Virus record (IMG/VR): IMGVR_UViG_3300049893_000824
Coordinates: 1 to 41,050 of that record
Reading direction: 5' to 3' (one strand)
DNA from: a virus
Length of the DNA: 41,050 nucleotides
In this document: positions 6,473 to 16,500 of the stretch, in pieces
How positions within the stretch are numbered: position 1 is the first letter of the stretch
Layout: every line of letters begins with the position of its first letter
Made by a program: the position numbers and the translations under genes
Notes under the pieces: model-generated
Told to the model about the DNA's origin: nothing
What the model saw: only the letters and a program-made list of their open reading frames with translations
Databases searched by the model: none

Positions 6473-6708
6473 GCACACTTCAGCAGGCTGTATCCATGGC
6501 TGCGGGCGGCACCCTCCTCTGGGGGCTGCCACTCCCAGCCGCACGAATCCTACTCTTGATCGAGACGGCGCCGACCCGTGATGCGCTCGACCTCGCCATA
6601 GCCCCGCTGGTCGACAAGGCTCACCCGATTCACACCCAGATCACGCCAGCAAACCTGGATGTCCTACGGAAGGCATTTGTCCAATGTCGCGCAAGACTCG
6701 TCGTCTAG
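6469..6708 (+). CDS. Stand-alone copy of the ERF C-terminal domain
   Basis: The product has 79 residues and starts at a GTG overlapping the ERF stop (GTGA), with GGGGAGG just upstream. Its second half aligns with the end of the ERF protein: IAPLVDKAHPIHTQITPANL followed by LRKAFVQCRARL, against IVAPLSDAQGELAKTLSASD followed by IRTAFVARRGEV. The preceding helix also matches (LLLIETAPTRDALDL against LAMIEAIAKATDLPTL). The two genes therefore share a domain, probably by duplication. The small protein could bind the same partner as the ERF tail, regulate the annealing oligomer, or form mixed oligomers; all of this is inference. The N-terminal 25 residues are hydrophobic (AAGGTLLWGLPLPAARILLL), so a membrane association is another option. 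Confidence 0.7.
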   Translation: MSTLQQAVSMAAGGTLLWGLPLPAARILLLIETAPTRDALDLAIAPLVDKAHPIHTQITPANLDVLRKAFVQCRARLVV

Positions 6709-7070
6709 CGCGGGACCACCAGCGCGAGGAGGAACTCGCGCGCCTCGGGCTGCTCACGCCGTCCGAGGCCGCGCACTTCCTCCGCGTAAGTCTGGCGACG
6801 CTGCGCTCATGGCGCCATCGCGGTCGAGGCCCAGCCTTCCTCGTCCTGGGCAAGGTGCAGTTCCGCTATACGTTCGCGGCCCTGATGGAATGGGTGCGAT
6901 GGCTCGAAGGCGAGAACCCGGGCATTCGACTCGGGATCCGCCGCCAGCGCGGAAGACCCACGATGCGCGCACCGCGCGGTCCTAGGCTAAAGGCTGCGCC
7001 TTCGGTAGCTTCACTCGAAGGCCAACCAGCGCCAACCCAATCCCAGCCGCCACCGACAACACCTGACTGA
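6684..7070 (+). CDS. Helix-turn-helix DNA-binding protein (excisionase/MerR-like)
   Basis: The product has 128 residues. A winged helix-turn-helix of the excisionase/HTH_17 type is visible at about 23-70: LTPSEAAHFLRVSLATLRSW, then a short RGRGPAF turn and a strand ending in RYTFAALMEWV. The C-terminal half is basic and then Pro/Gln/Thr-rich, probably disordered. Its start overlaps the previous gene by 25 bases. Its last 89 bases overlap the tail of the oppositely oriented lipoprotein gene. As the only clear DNA-binding regulator in the rightward operon, it could control operon switching. No integrase is present, so an excision role is unlikely. Confidence 0.7.
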   Translation: MSRKTRRLARDHQREEELARLGLLTPSEAAHFLRVSLATLRSWRHRGRGPAFLVLGKVQFRYTFAALMEWVRWLEGENPGIRLGIRRQRGRPTMRAPRGPRLKAAPSVASLEGQPAPTQSQPPPTTPD

Positions 7071-7278
7071 TCCAGCCCGGCGACGTGTCTTCGAGCAACG
7101 CCTTGCGCAGCTCGTCGTGTTGGTCTGGCGTGATGCGACCCGTGTGCCCTAGATGGTCGATTGTCGCTAGCGCGGTCTCTCGATCCTTCGCAACCTGCGG
7201 GTCGTCGAACAGAGCGCACCCCCCGAAGGACAGGCTAGCCAGCAGGAGGATCACCGCCGCCACTTTGAGCTGCTTCAT
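6982..7278 (-). CDS. Small lipoprotein, u-spanin-like architecture
   Basis: The product has 98 residues. It starts MKQLKVAAVILLLASLSFGG and then C21, a signal peptide with a slightly non-canonical lipobox (FGGC). A second hydrophobic segment lies near the C-terminus (about residues 72-88, VLSVAAGIGLALVGL). An N-terminal lipid anchor plus a C-terminal membrane segment is the plan of unimolecular spanins such as T1 gp11, which link outer and inner membranes at lysis; sequence similarity is not evident. The gene starts inside the preceding membrane-protein gene and is the last of the leftward late genes. Alternatives are an entry-exclusion lipoprotein or an unrelated envelope protein. Confidence 0.55.
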   Translation of the reverse strand: MKQLKVAAVILLLASLSFGGCALFDDPQVAKDRETALATIDHLGHTGRITPDQHDELRKALLEDTSPGWISQVLSVAAGIGLALVGLRVKLPKAQPLA

Positions 7279-7516
7279 TCCGTGGAGCCTCGCCGAGTTT
7301 GGCCGCAACGTCAAGGCGGAACAGCACGCGGTCTAGCTTCGCGTCCATGCGGATCAGCATCTCTCGCGTCTGCTTGAGTTCGCCAACCACGTTCGCGGCG
7401 AAGCTCGCAGACAGCGACAGAAACGTGCGGAATCCGATGGCCAGCGCGAGCAGGAACGCGCCCCAGCCACCGAGATCCTTCACAACCACAAGCCACTGCA
7501 TACTGCCGTCCATCAT
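7235..7516 (-). CDS. Small membrane protein, possible holin or lysis accessory
   Basis: The product has 93 residues. One hydrophobic segment at about 14-36 (GGWGAFLLALAIGFRTFLSL) is followed by an amphipathic helix suited to coiled-coil formation (GELKQTREMLIRMDAKLDRV) and a polar tail. The ATG overlaps the stop of the giant gene (ATGA) and AGGAG lies upstream. The end of the gene overlaps the lipoprotein gene by 44 bases in another frame, as lysis genes often do. The shape resembles single-pass holin-like or XhlA-like proteins, but nothing in the sequence is diagnostic. Confidence 0.5.
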   Translation of the reverse strand: MMDGSMQWLVVVKDLGGWGAFLLALAIGFRTFLSLSASFAANVVGELKQTREMLIRMDAKLDRVLFRLDVAAKLGEAPRNEAAQSGGGDPPAG

Positions 7517-10500
7517 TTGACTCCTAGTAGTTGGCTCGCGCGGTCGGCTGCCGCGACGACGCGATTGATCAGGCTCACCGGCACGCCGCTAATCACGGTG
7601 CCGAGCGTAGTCAGGTCGCGAGCAGCGCCTCGCGAGTCCACGTCGCCCGTAGCGATCCTACGCACGCCGCGGAAACTCGACTCAAGCATCGTGACCGCCG
7701 GGGTCGCAAGGATGCGATCGTCGAAGCGGTTCGGCGTGAAGGCGCCAATCGCCGCGTTGAGCACGGTGCCGCCAGGAACCATCGCCACGCTCGCCTGGGC
7801 AGGCGACCCGACGAACATCGAGAACAACAAGTCGTCGATGACCTCATCATCGTCGTCGTTGTCCGGCTGCCCACGCATCGCCGCGGTCATGGCAACGGCA
7901 ACCGCGCTCGGCGCCAGGATCGTGAGCGCCCAGGCGGTCAACATCTTCGGGGCGCCGCGGAATCCAGCGCGGCCAACCGTGTTCTCCCAGACGCTCAAGT
8001 TGAGGTTCGCGAGCATCGCCCAGTAGCTCTGCATCTGCATCATGCTGCGGACGAACGGCGTGCCCGTCTCGAAGTGCGCGACCGACTCGGCCGTCATCTC
8101 GCCTTGCGTCACGCGCACCGCCGCGTCCGCGCGCTGCACCGACTCGGCATGGTCGATGCCCGATGCCATCTGTTCGTTGTATGCAGCGGTCCAGACGACG
8201 TTGTTCACGGCATCCTGCATGAAGCTCTGCGCGAAATACTTGTGGTCCTCGATCCAGTCCTGCAGCCGCGCCCACTTGCCGCGCTCTAGCGTCACGTCGC
8301 GCACGCGCTCGCTGAGTTCGAGCATCTGCTTGCCCTGGGTCTCAGCCATCCACGCCGAGGCTGCCTTGATCTTCTCCGCCGTGTCGCGCGGGTTGAGCAC
8401 GACCTGCATCGCCGCCTTCGCCAGATAGATCGGCGAGACCTTCGACGCAGCCACGATGACGCCAGTCAACTGCTGCAGCGCATTGACGACGTTGCCGCCA
8501 AGCAGCAGCAACGAGGCACGCTTGCGCGCGAAGTTCCAGAAGGCATCGACAAGCGGGCTCTTGCCTCGCTCGCTCACGGTCTGCTGCGCACTGCGCACAA
8601 GCCAAGGAATGAGCATCCTATCCACGACTTGCGAGTCGATGGCGCCGAGCGTCGCGCGAACGTCGCGCCTGCGCAGCAACTTCGACGTTCCGACGATCAC
8701 GGGCTCGACCATCGCGTAGCGAAGCGCCTGCTCCAGGTTGAATCGCACGAGACCCAGGTCGAACGAGAGCGCGTGCGCGTAGTTCGCGCTGCGCTGCTTG
8801 GTCATGCCCGAGCCGGTCGTCGCGACCGTGTTGAGCGGGTTTGCCTCAAGCTGGTCGATCTTGTCGAACGCCTGCGCGTCGAGCACCATGCGACGGTCTG
8901 TCTTTGCCGGGACGTAGCCGCCGTCGATCTCGCCCCAGCGCGTCTTGACCTTCCACGGCTTGATCACCTTCATCGGGAAGCCGCGTAGCTTGTAGTGCGC
9001 CGCCTCGATGTCGCCGCGGATCTCCTCGTGCGCGTCCCAGATCGCGCGCACCACGGCCCAGTCAGACTCGCGGATGATCCCGGTCGCCTCGGCGCGGTCG
9101 ATGAACGCACGCCACTGCGAGTCGTCGAGCTTGCCATCGGCAAGTAGCTTCCCGAACGGACGCTCCTGCCCAAGAATCAGCCTGCGGTAGTTGCCCTCGT
9201 TGCCCATGTGAACGAGCGCCGCGATCAGCTCGGCTCGATTCGCGAACGTGTAGCCAACCTCGCGCGCCTCGATCTTCGCGGAAGGCGAACCGAAGTCGTG
9301 CGCCTCGAACGCGCGACCGAGCCGGTCGAGAATCTCGCGGCGCCGAACGCGGAACGCAGTCAGCGCATTCTTCACCGGGCGCCACACGAGCTTGGTGAAG
9401 GCGCCAGGAGTCCCGTCGCCGTCCATGCTCATCGCCCAAGTCTCGACGCGACGCATGCCAGCCTTCACGGCAAGCAACTGTGCGCCGCGCTCCTCGCTGG
9501 CAGTCACGGCCTTCGTGCGACCGGCCTGCGGCTTCGCCGTGCGCGTCGCGTTCGCCTGGGCGATCAGCTGGTCCGCCGCCGCGTCCATGTCGAGCGCCTC
9601 CTGCTCGACCTCGATCTGCCGCGCCGAGCGCGAGAGCTTCCACAACCCGTCGAGGATGTCGAACTTCGCCACGACCTGACCGCTCGGCATCTCGCTGAAC
9701 GCTCGGCCATCAGCCTGCGCGTCGTCGATCAGTTCGCGCAGTTGCTCATACATCTCGGGATCGAGTCGCGCGAACGTGTCGCGCACCACCGCGATCTTCT
9801 CCGCGTCCCAGCTACCCGGCGCCTGTTTGTGATAGCTCAGGATCAGTTGCATCGCCATGATCGGCGCCAAGTCGCGGCTCTTCGCCAGCTTCTCGTTGCC
9901 GTCAGTGAAGACGCGACGGATCTCACGACCGCGCTTCTCAAGGTCGCGCTGCATGTCGATCACGAGGCGCAGCTTCTGCATCAGCATCAGGTGCTTGCGC
10001 TTCTGCACGATCGCCTCATTGAGGTCGCCCTTCGCTTGAGCCTTGAGCGAAGCACGCGCCGCGTTGTCGGCAGCCCGCTGGATCTTCGCCCATGTCAGTT
10101 CGCGCAACGGCGTCGCGTCGATCTCGGCCTGAGCCGCGAGTTTCGCACCCTCGATGAGCAGGCGCGTTGGCTCGGTCATGCTCGTAAGCACGCGCAGCTC
10201 GGCGGCGATGGCGCGAATGTGCAACTCGTTCGCCATGGCATCCACGATCGCGGCCTGCACCGCCTTCTCGTCGGCGAGTTCGCCATACTCCGCCTCGAAG
10301 CGCTCCTGCACGCGCGCCTCGACAGCTTGCTCGAACGTCGGCTCGTTCATCAGAGACTCGATCAGCTTCACGCCGTCGTCGAACCCGAACCGCTCGGCGA
10401 CCGCATCCGGCGACAGCGACTGCGTCACGCCGAGCAACTTGCCGCGACCGACACCGAGCTTCTCGCGGATCTGCTCCGTCGTGTAGGCCGTGCCGTCCGC

Positions 10501-13500
10501 GCGCAGAATCGTGCGCTCGTCGAGGTAGGCAACGTCAAGACGGTGCGGGCCGGTGATGCCTTCCTCGCTCACCTCGCCATCGCGAATGAACTTCGCCGCT
10601 TGATAGACCGGCTTCTCGCGCAGTTCGTCCTCGACCTCTTGCTTGAGCGCCATGCGAACCTGCATGGCTATCGCCCGCTGCTCGCGCGTGAGGCGCTCCT
10701 GCGTCGCTACAGCCCAGCGCGCGTTGCGCTCCTTCGCCTGAGAGAGCTTCTGGATCGCCTCCTCCTTCTCGTCAGCGAACTCCTGCTGCAGCGCTGCATA
10801 CTCGGCATCTGTGCCAAGGAAGTTCTCGCGCGAAACAAAGGTCGCAGCCTCGCCGCGAGCGAGACGTGCTTGGTCGATCTCCTCCTGACTCGCGAGCATC
10901 CTGTCCAGTGCGCGACGAACACCGTCGCTCAAGCCGGGAAGATCCCGTCCGAACTCGGCCTTGTATTTCTCATTGAGCACGGACTTGATCAGGCCCTTGT
11001 AGACCTCGCGCATCCATGCGGCCAAGCGGCGGAACACGTTCTGAAGCGCCAGCGACGGAGACTTGCCTTCCGAGATGTGGATCTCGAAGCCATAAGCGAG
11101 CGCCTCGTGGTAGGGACGCTGCTGGTCCACGGTCATCTTCGCCCAGTCGTGGACGGTCCAGCCGTCCTTGATCACGCCGCCGAACGTGGCGAACCAGCGA
11201 AGTAGCTCGTTCGCGTCCTCGATGTCCGTGGCCGTGGCGGCACTGGATGCCGCACGCTGCATCAGCATCTCAAGGTAGAAGTGCCCCGTCTCGTGAATGA
11301 ACGAGGACACGTCCGCCTTGCTGTAGAGCATCGCGACAAGGCGCTTCGGATCGAAGGATGCCTTGGCTCGCTGGAACAGCGCATCGGCGCCGCGCTCGCT
11401 CTCCATCCTGTGGGCGACTCGACGCACGGCATCCGCGTGCGACTTGCCACTGCCTGGCTTGTAGAACTCGACGATGTGAGTCTCGGCGAGCTTTGCCGCG
11501 ATCTGGTGATCGCGATAAGCCTCGGGCAGCACTACGCCACCGAACTCGTAGATGCTCGTTGGCTGCGTGCGCTTCGCCTCGAAGTAGTCTGCTGGCGTGT
11601 TCTCGGCGATCCGAACAAGCTCGCGCATCATGTCCACGATCGACATCGCGATGATGTTCTCAAGCGTGTTGGCCGCCTCGATGTCCTCGGCGAACACGCC
11701 AGTTTGGTCGAGCAGCTTGTTCCTGCGGAACGCCTCTAGGACATCGTCCGACGTGATCGCGTCAGCGCCCTTGCCGAGCGACACCAAGTCGCCGACCGAG
11801 ATGGCGAACTTCGAGACGACTTGGCTGTCCTCCTCGACGCTTCCCAAGACATTAGCCGTGCGGAGCGCGTCAATCAGTGCTCGCGCGGTCTTGCTGGACG
11901 AGTTGCTGTTGGCCTTGAAGTGCCTCGCATAGATGTGCTCGACGTGTTCGCGAACGCGGACCTGTGTATCGAGGACGTGCCCGAACAGCGTCTCGATGCC
12001 ACCTTCGTGCGCCATCGTCGAGACGATCCTGCCGCGTGACTTCGACATCTCGGCGAGACTGGAGAACGGGCGCGAGATTGCTGCGCGCGCGGCGCCGTAG
12101 TTGGTGAATCCCTTGTGGCCCTTCAGTTCGCCGAGGCGCGTGTCTACAGCGCCCTCGATGTTCGACCAGTTCTCTTCGTTCATCACCTTCGAGATGTTGC
12201 CGATCGTGAACGGCAGAGTCCTGTCGCGCGGGCTCTCGTTGCGGATCGTGAGCGCCTTCTCGTAGAGCTTGCCAATCGCCTCGTAGACCTGGTCGGTCGT
12301 GAGCCCGATCGTCTGCTGCATATAGTGGTGGCGCGACTCGGTCGTGCCGCGGAATGCCAACTGCCCATGCTGCGCGTAGGCTCGCTTCATCAGAGCGATG
12401 ATCCCCTCGACGCTGCTCAGGCTGCTCACGACCTCCTCGTTACCCAGGATCACAGCCGCGACCAGCGGACGCAGATCGACGTTATGAGCTGGGGCGATGG
12501 CAGCCTTGCCAGATGCTTCATATTCGGCGACCGACTGCAGGTGCTCCTTGATTCCACGCAGCATCCACGAGACCTCCTGCAACTCATAGGATGCGTTGAA
12601 CGCAGACGTAGCATCGCCAACAAAGGCTTCCTGCAGCGCTGGACCGATCACCTTCTCCAAGATAGGACCGGCCTTTGGCGCGTTGATGATCGACAAGGCG
12701 CGGTCGATGCGATCCATCAGAGCCGAGTCCTTCGCAGCCTCAGGCCGCACCTTGTAGACGATGCGATCCGCAGGGAACCGCGCCGTCCATTGGTCGGCAT
12801 CGCGCACATGGACGCCGCCCTTGGTCGGGTCAACCAACGACGACGGCGCCACGAGCGTCGCATCACCGAACTCGGTGAGCGTGCCAACGTCTAGGTTGAC
12901 GACGGCGATGCTGGGGTTGGCGAGCACCGCCGCGTCCTTGTCCTTCGAGAACAGGACCATCTTCGTGAGAGCCTTGGTCTCGATGCTGTGCGTAGCTACG
13001 AGGTTGCGATCCGGTTGCTCATCCTTGAGTTGGAAGAACACATCCTGCTTGCCGCTGTTCTGTTCGAGCGCCGTGGAAACCTCGCGAACTGCCTGCAGGC
13101 GATCCGCCTTGTTGTCGTCCTCGTAGAACCGCACCTCGCGCGTGCGCGCGATCTCTTTGGCTAGGTCCGTGTTCTCCAGACTTCGCGGAAGCACGGCGCC
13201 GCGGAACTCGTGAAGCGGCACGGCGCGCGTTGCCTTCGCCTCGAAGTAGTCTGCAGTCAGTGACTGCGCGCGCTTCGTGATCCCTTGCCATAGCGGAAGC
13301 GTCTGCGCTACGAACTCGCGCAGCTTCGCGCCGTCAATCTCCAGAAGCCCCTGGCGCAGGATCACCTCGCGCACGTCGTCCTCGGTAATCTCGCGATCCA
13401 CAATCGACACGAGGTCGCCGACAGCAATGGCCAGACGCGGGCTCACGACCTCGCCCTGGTAGGCAGTCATCGGACCATGCAACGGGTTGCCCTGGGCGAC

Positions 13501-16500
13501 AGTCTGCGGCCACGTCCCATCCTCGCGCCGCGACAGATCGAGCGCCGCGCGATAGATGTCCTGGACGAACTTCTCAAGGTCAGCAACGAAGTCGTAATCG
13601 AGGTGCGCGTTCTGGGCGACGATCTTGTCGCGGTTGCGGGATATCTCGGCGATCGACGCGAGCCTGCGCGACACGGCAGCGCGGATCGGACCGAAGCCCG
13701 ATATCACCATCATTTCCTTGCGCCGCTTGCCGATCTCGCCGAGGCGCGCGTCCTCACCTTCCTTCCAAGCTGCAGCCTGCATCGCTCGCAGCACGTTGCC
13801 GACAGTTGCTGGAATGAGCTTGCCAACGTCCGGCCCCTCTTCGGGTTTGAACATTGGCGTAACGGTCACCATCTCGGCGACCTTGGCTCGATCCCGATCC
13901 GTGATGATCTCGCCAGCGAACTCGTCGAGCGCCCGGATGAACGTCTCGGGGTCCTTGACGTCGGGATAGCGTCGCTCGAACTCGTCAAGGGCGTGACGCC
14001 CAAACATGCGCTCCCACTTGCCCGAGAGGGCCGCGATGACGGCAGGCCACTGCGCCATATCCTTGAGCATCTCGGACGAGGCATTCTCGTCTCGGTCGTA
14101 TAGCTCGGTCAGCAGCGCGTATATCTTGTGCAGCGCCTTGTAGTATTGGTAGAAGCCGCGCGCGATGAAGTCGCCGCTCGGGTAGATGGTGCCTAGGAAG
14201 TCGAGTGAATCGACGAGACTGCTGCGCTTTGCGTCATGGCGCTTCCACGACCGATCGGCGCGCGCCGCATCGACCATGGATGCCCTGAGGCCGTGAATCG
14301 AGTTGAGAACATACTCCTGCATCGCCTCGATGGTGGCGCGCGGAAGATCGGCCTGGATGTCCTTCGGGTAGCGAGCTGTCCACTGATCGGCATCACGCAC
14401 CAGTGCTGCGCCAGTCTCCGGGTCTACCTGCTCAGGAGATCCGATAAACGAGATGTCGCCGAAGTCGTGCAGCGTATCGACCCTCGTGTTGACGATGGCG
14501 AGCGACGGGGCCACGAGAACGGCGTTCGCACCCTTGGCGACCAGATCCTTCGCAGTCCTCTGGCTCACATTGTGAACCACGACAAGGTCGCGCGGATCGG
14601 GCTCCTTGTCCTCTAGCTGCCGGAAGACGGATCCATCTCGGGCGAGAGTTCCATCGTCGAGCCCGGCTCGGACGGCATCACGTTCCTCGACGGTGATGCC
14701 AATGTTTCGGGCTGCGCTGTCGGATAGCTGGGCGATATCGCGGACGACGGCGTGAGCGCGGGATGCCAGAGATGCTCCAACACCAGATCGCGCACCTGCC
14801 GTAGCCTTGGCAAGTCCGGCTTCGTCGATTGCCGAGCCAGACGCTCTAGCATCGTCCACAAAAGCGTTCTCTGCTGCCGCGACATTTGCTGCAGTTCGCT
14901 CATCGAGAAGACTTGGTAGGCCAGTTGCAAGATATCGGGCCGTTGCACCGATCCGGTCTGTGTCGGTTCCATGGTAGTCAAACAGTAGCGGGTCCGTTGG
15001 GTTGCGCTTGAAGCCGAACGGCTCGAACGCGCTCGCCCAGAACTGCATCTCGGCATCGCTTGTGCCCTCGAACATGCGCAGCCCCTTGGCGCCAAGCTCG
15101 ATGGCCTTGAGCAGGATCGCCGGGGTCGCAATGCCGCGAGCGCCTTGCTCTTCGTTCACCGCGTGCGACACGATCCCCTTGACCGTGTCGTATGCGAACC
15201 AGATGCCGTGCTTGCCCAGTTGGTAGATGCGCAGGTTGCCGCGCTTGTTGCGAATCTCGCGCTCCATCTCGGGCGAGACCGTCTGACCAGTGCGCGCGAT
15301 GGCGTCGATGAACTCGATCGGAGCGATGCCATTCTTCTCTTGGATGACCGTGTTGTCGCGCCAGCGACCGAGCGCCATATCCACGCCAATCGATGCTGTC
15401 TTCTGGTTGAATACGTTCCCCTGGCTGATATCGCCGATTCGATCCACGAGGTCTTGCGTGACCTCAACCACGGGCATCTCAAGCTGGAACGATCGCTCCA
15501 GAGACATGTTCGCGATGTAGTCCTCGCGATCGGTTCCGATCTTCGCGTCGTATTGCGACGGAGTCTTCTTATCCTTGCCCGAGATCGACTGATCGATTGC
15601 GTCTTCCAAAAGTTTCGCCGTGTCTGCGCGAATCACGCCGAGCTTCGCTGCGCGCTGCACTGCCGCACGGCGACTCTTCCATGTCTTGGACTTGCGCCAC
15701 TCCTTGGTCTGGATGAACTCGAACTGCTGGACTTTCGCCTCGAACTTAGCCTTGGCCCAATCGCGCCATAGAACGTCCCAGCCGACCGGCGTCTCCATGA
15801 CTCCGATCACGGTGCCACGGATGCCGAGCGGGAAGTCCGGGTGCGCTGTCGTCCCACCCGTGCCAAGCTCGATGAACGGATTCTCGCGGTCGATGCGAAC
15901 CAGCGCCACGCCCTGGCCCCAGCGATGCCCAGCCATCGACGGCTCGCGCGTAGCGTCGAGGATTAGCTTGGGATCTGGCACGCCAAGCTCGCGCGCACCC
16001 TTGAGCCCGAATGCCTTGAACATGATCGAGCGACCCTCGAATGACAAGGCATCGACATAGGCTCGCATCTGCTCAAGCTCAATGTCCAGGCTGAAGTTGC
16101 GCAGCGCTGGTGCCTTCTTTGTAGCGAGCGCTCGGATCGTGGACTCAAGAGCGCGCTTGTTCGCTTCGGTGATCTTGCCGTCGCGGATGTACGCGATGAT
16201 CGTCGCAAGATAGACCATTGACACGGTCGAGTTGCTCTCGTGCATGTCAGATGACCCGAGCGCCACCATCATCACGTCAGAGCCAAACTCCTCGACCTTC
16301 TTCTGCTTGCTCGATGTTACGCTCTCGCCGCGGTTCGCCCAGACGACGTTGGCCGCCCAGTTGCTTTCGCGCAGCATGAACAGAGGGCCGCCAAGAAGCG
16401 GGATCTCGATCGTCGTCGAGTCGTCGATTCCCTTGTAGGTGCGACCAGCAGCCGTGCGGTCAGCAAGAGTCGGGAAGATCTTCATTCCGACGAGGTCGGT

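Noticed and set aside
9208-11205. A 665-codon open frame on the plus strand inside the giant gene
   Set aside because: It is the antisense of a long GC-rich gene. Its translation is rich in Arg, Leu, His and Ala without domains, and no ribosome site or operon context supports it.
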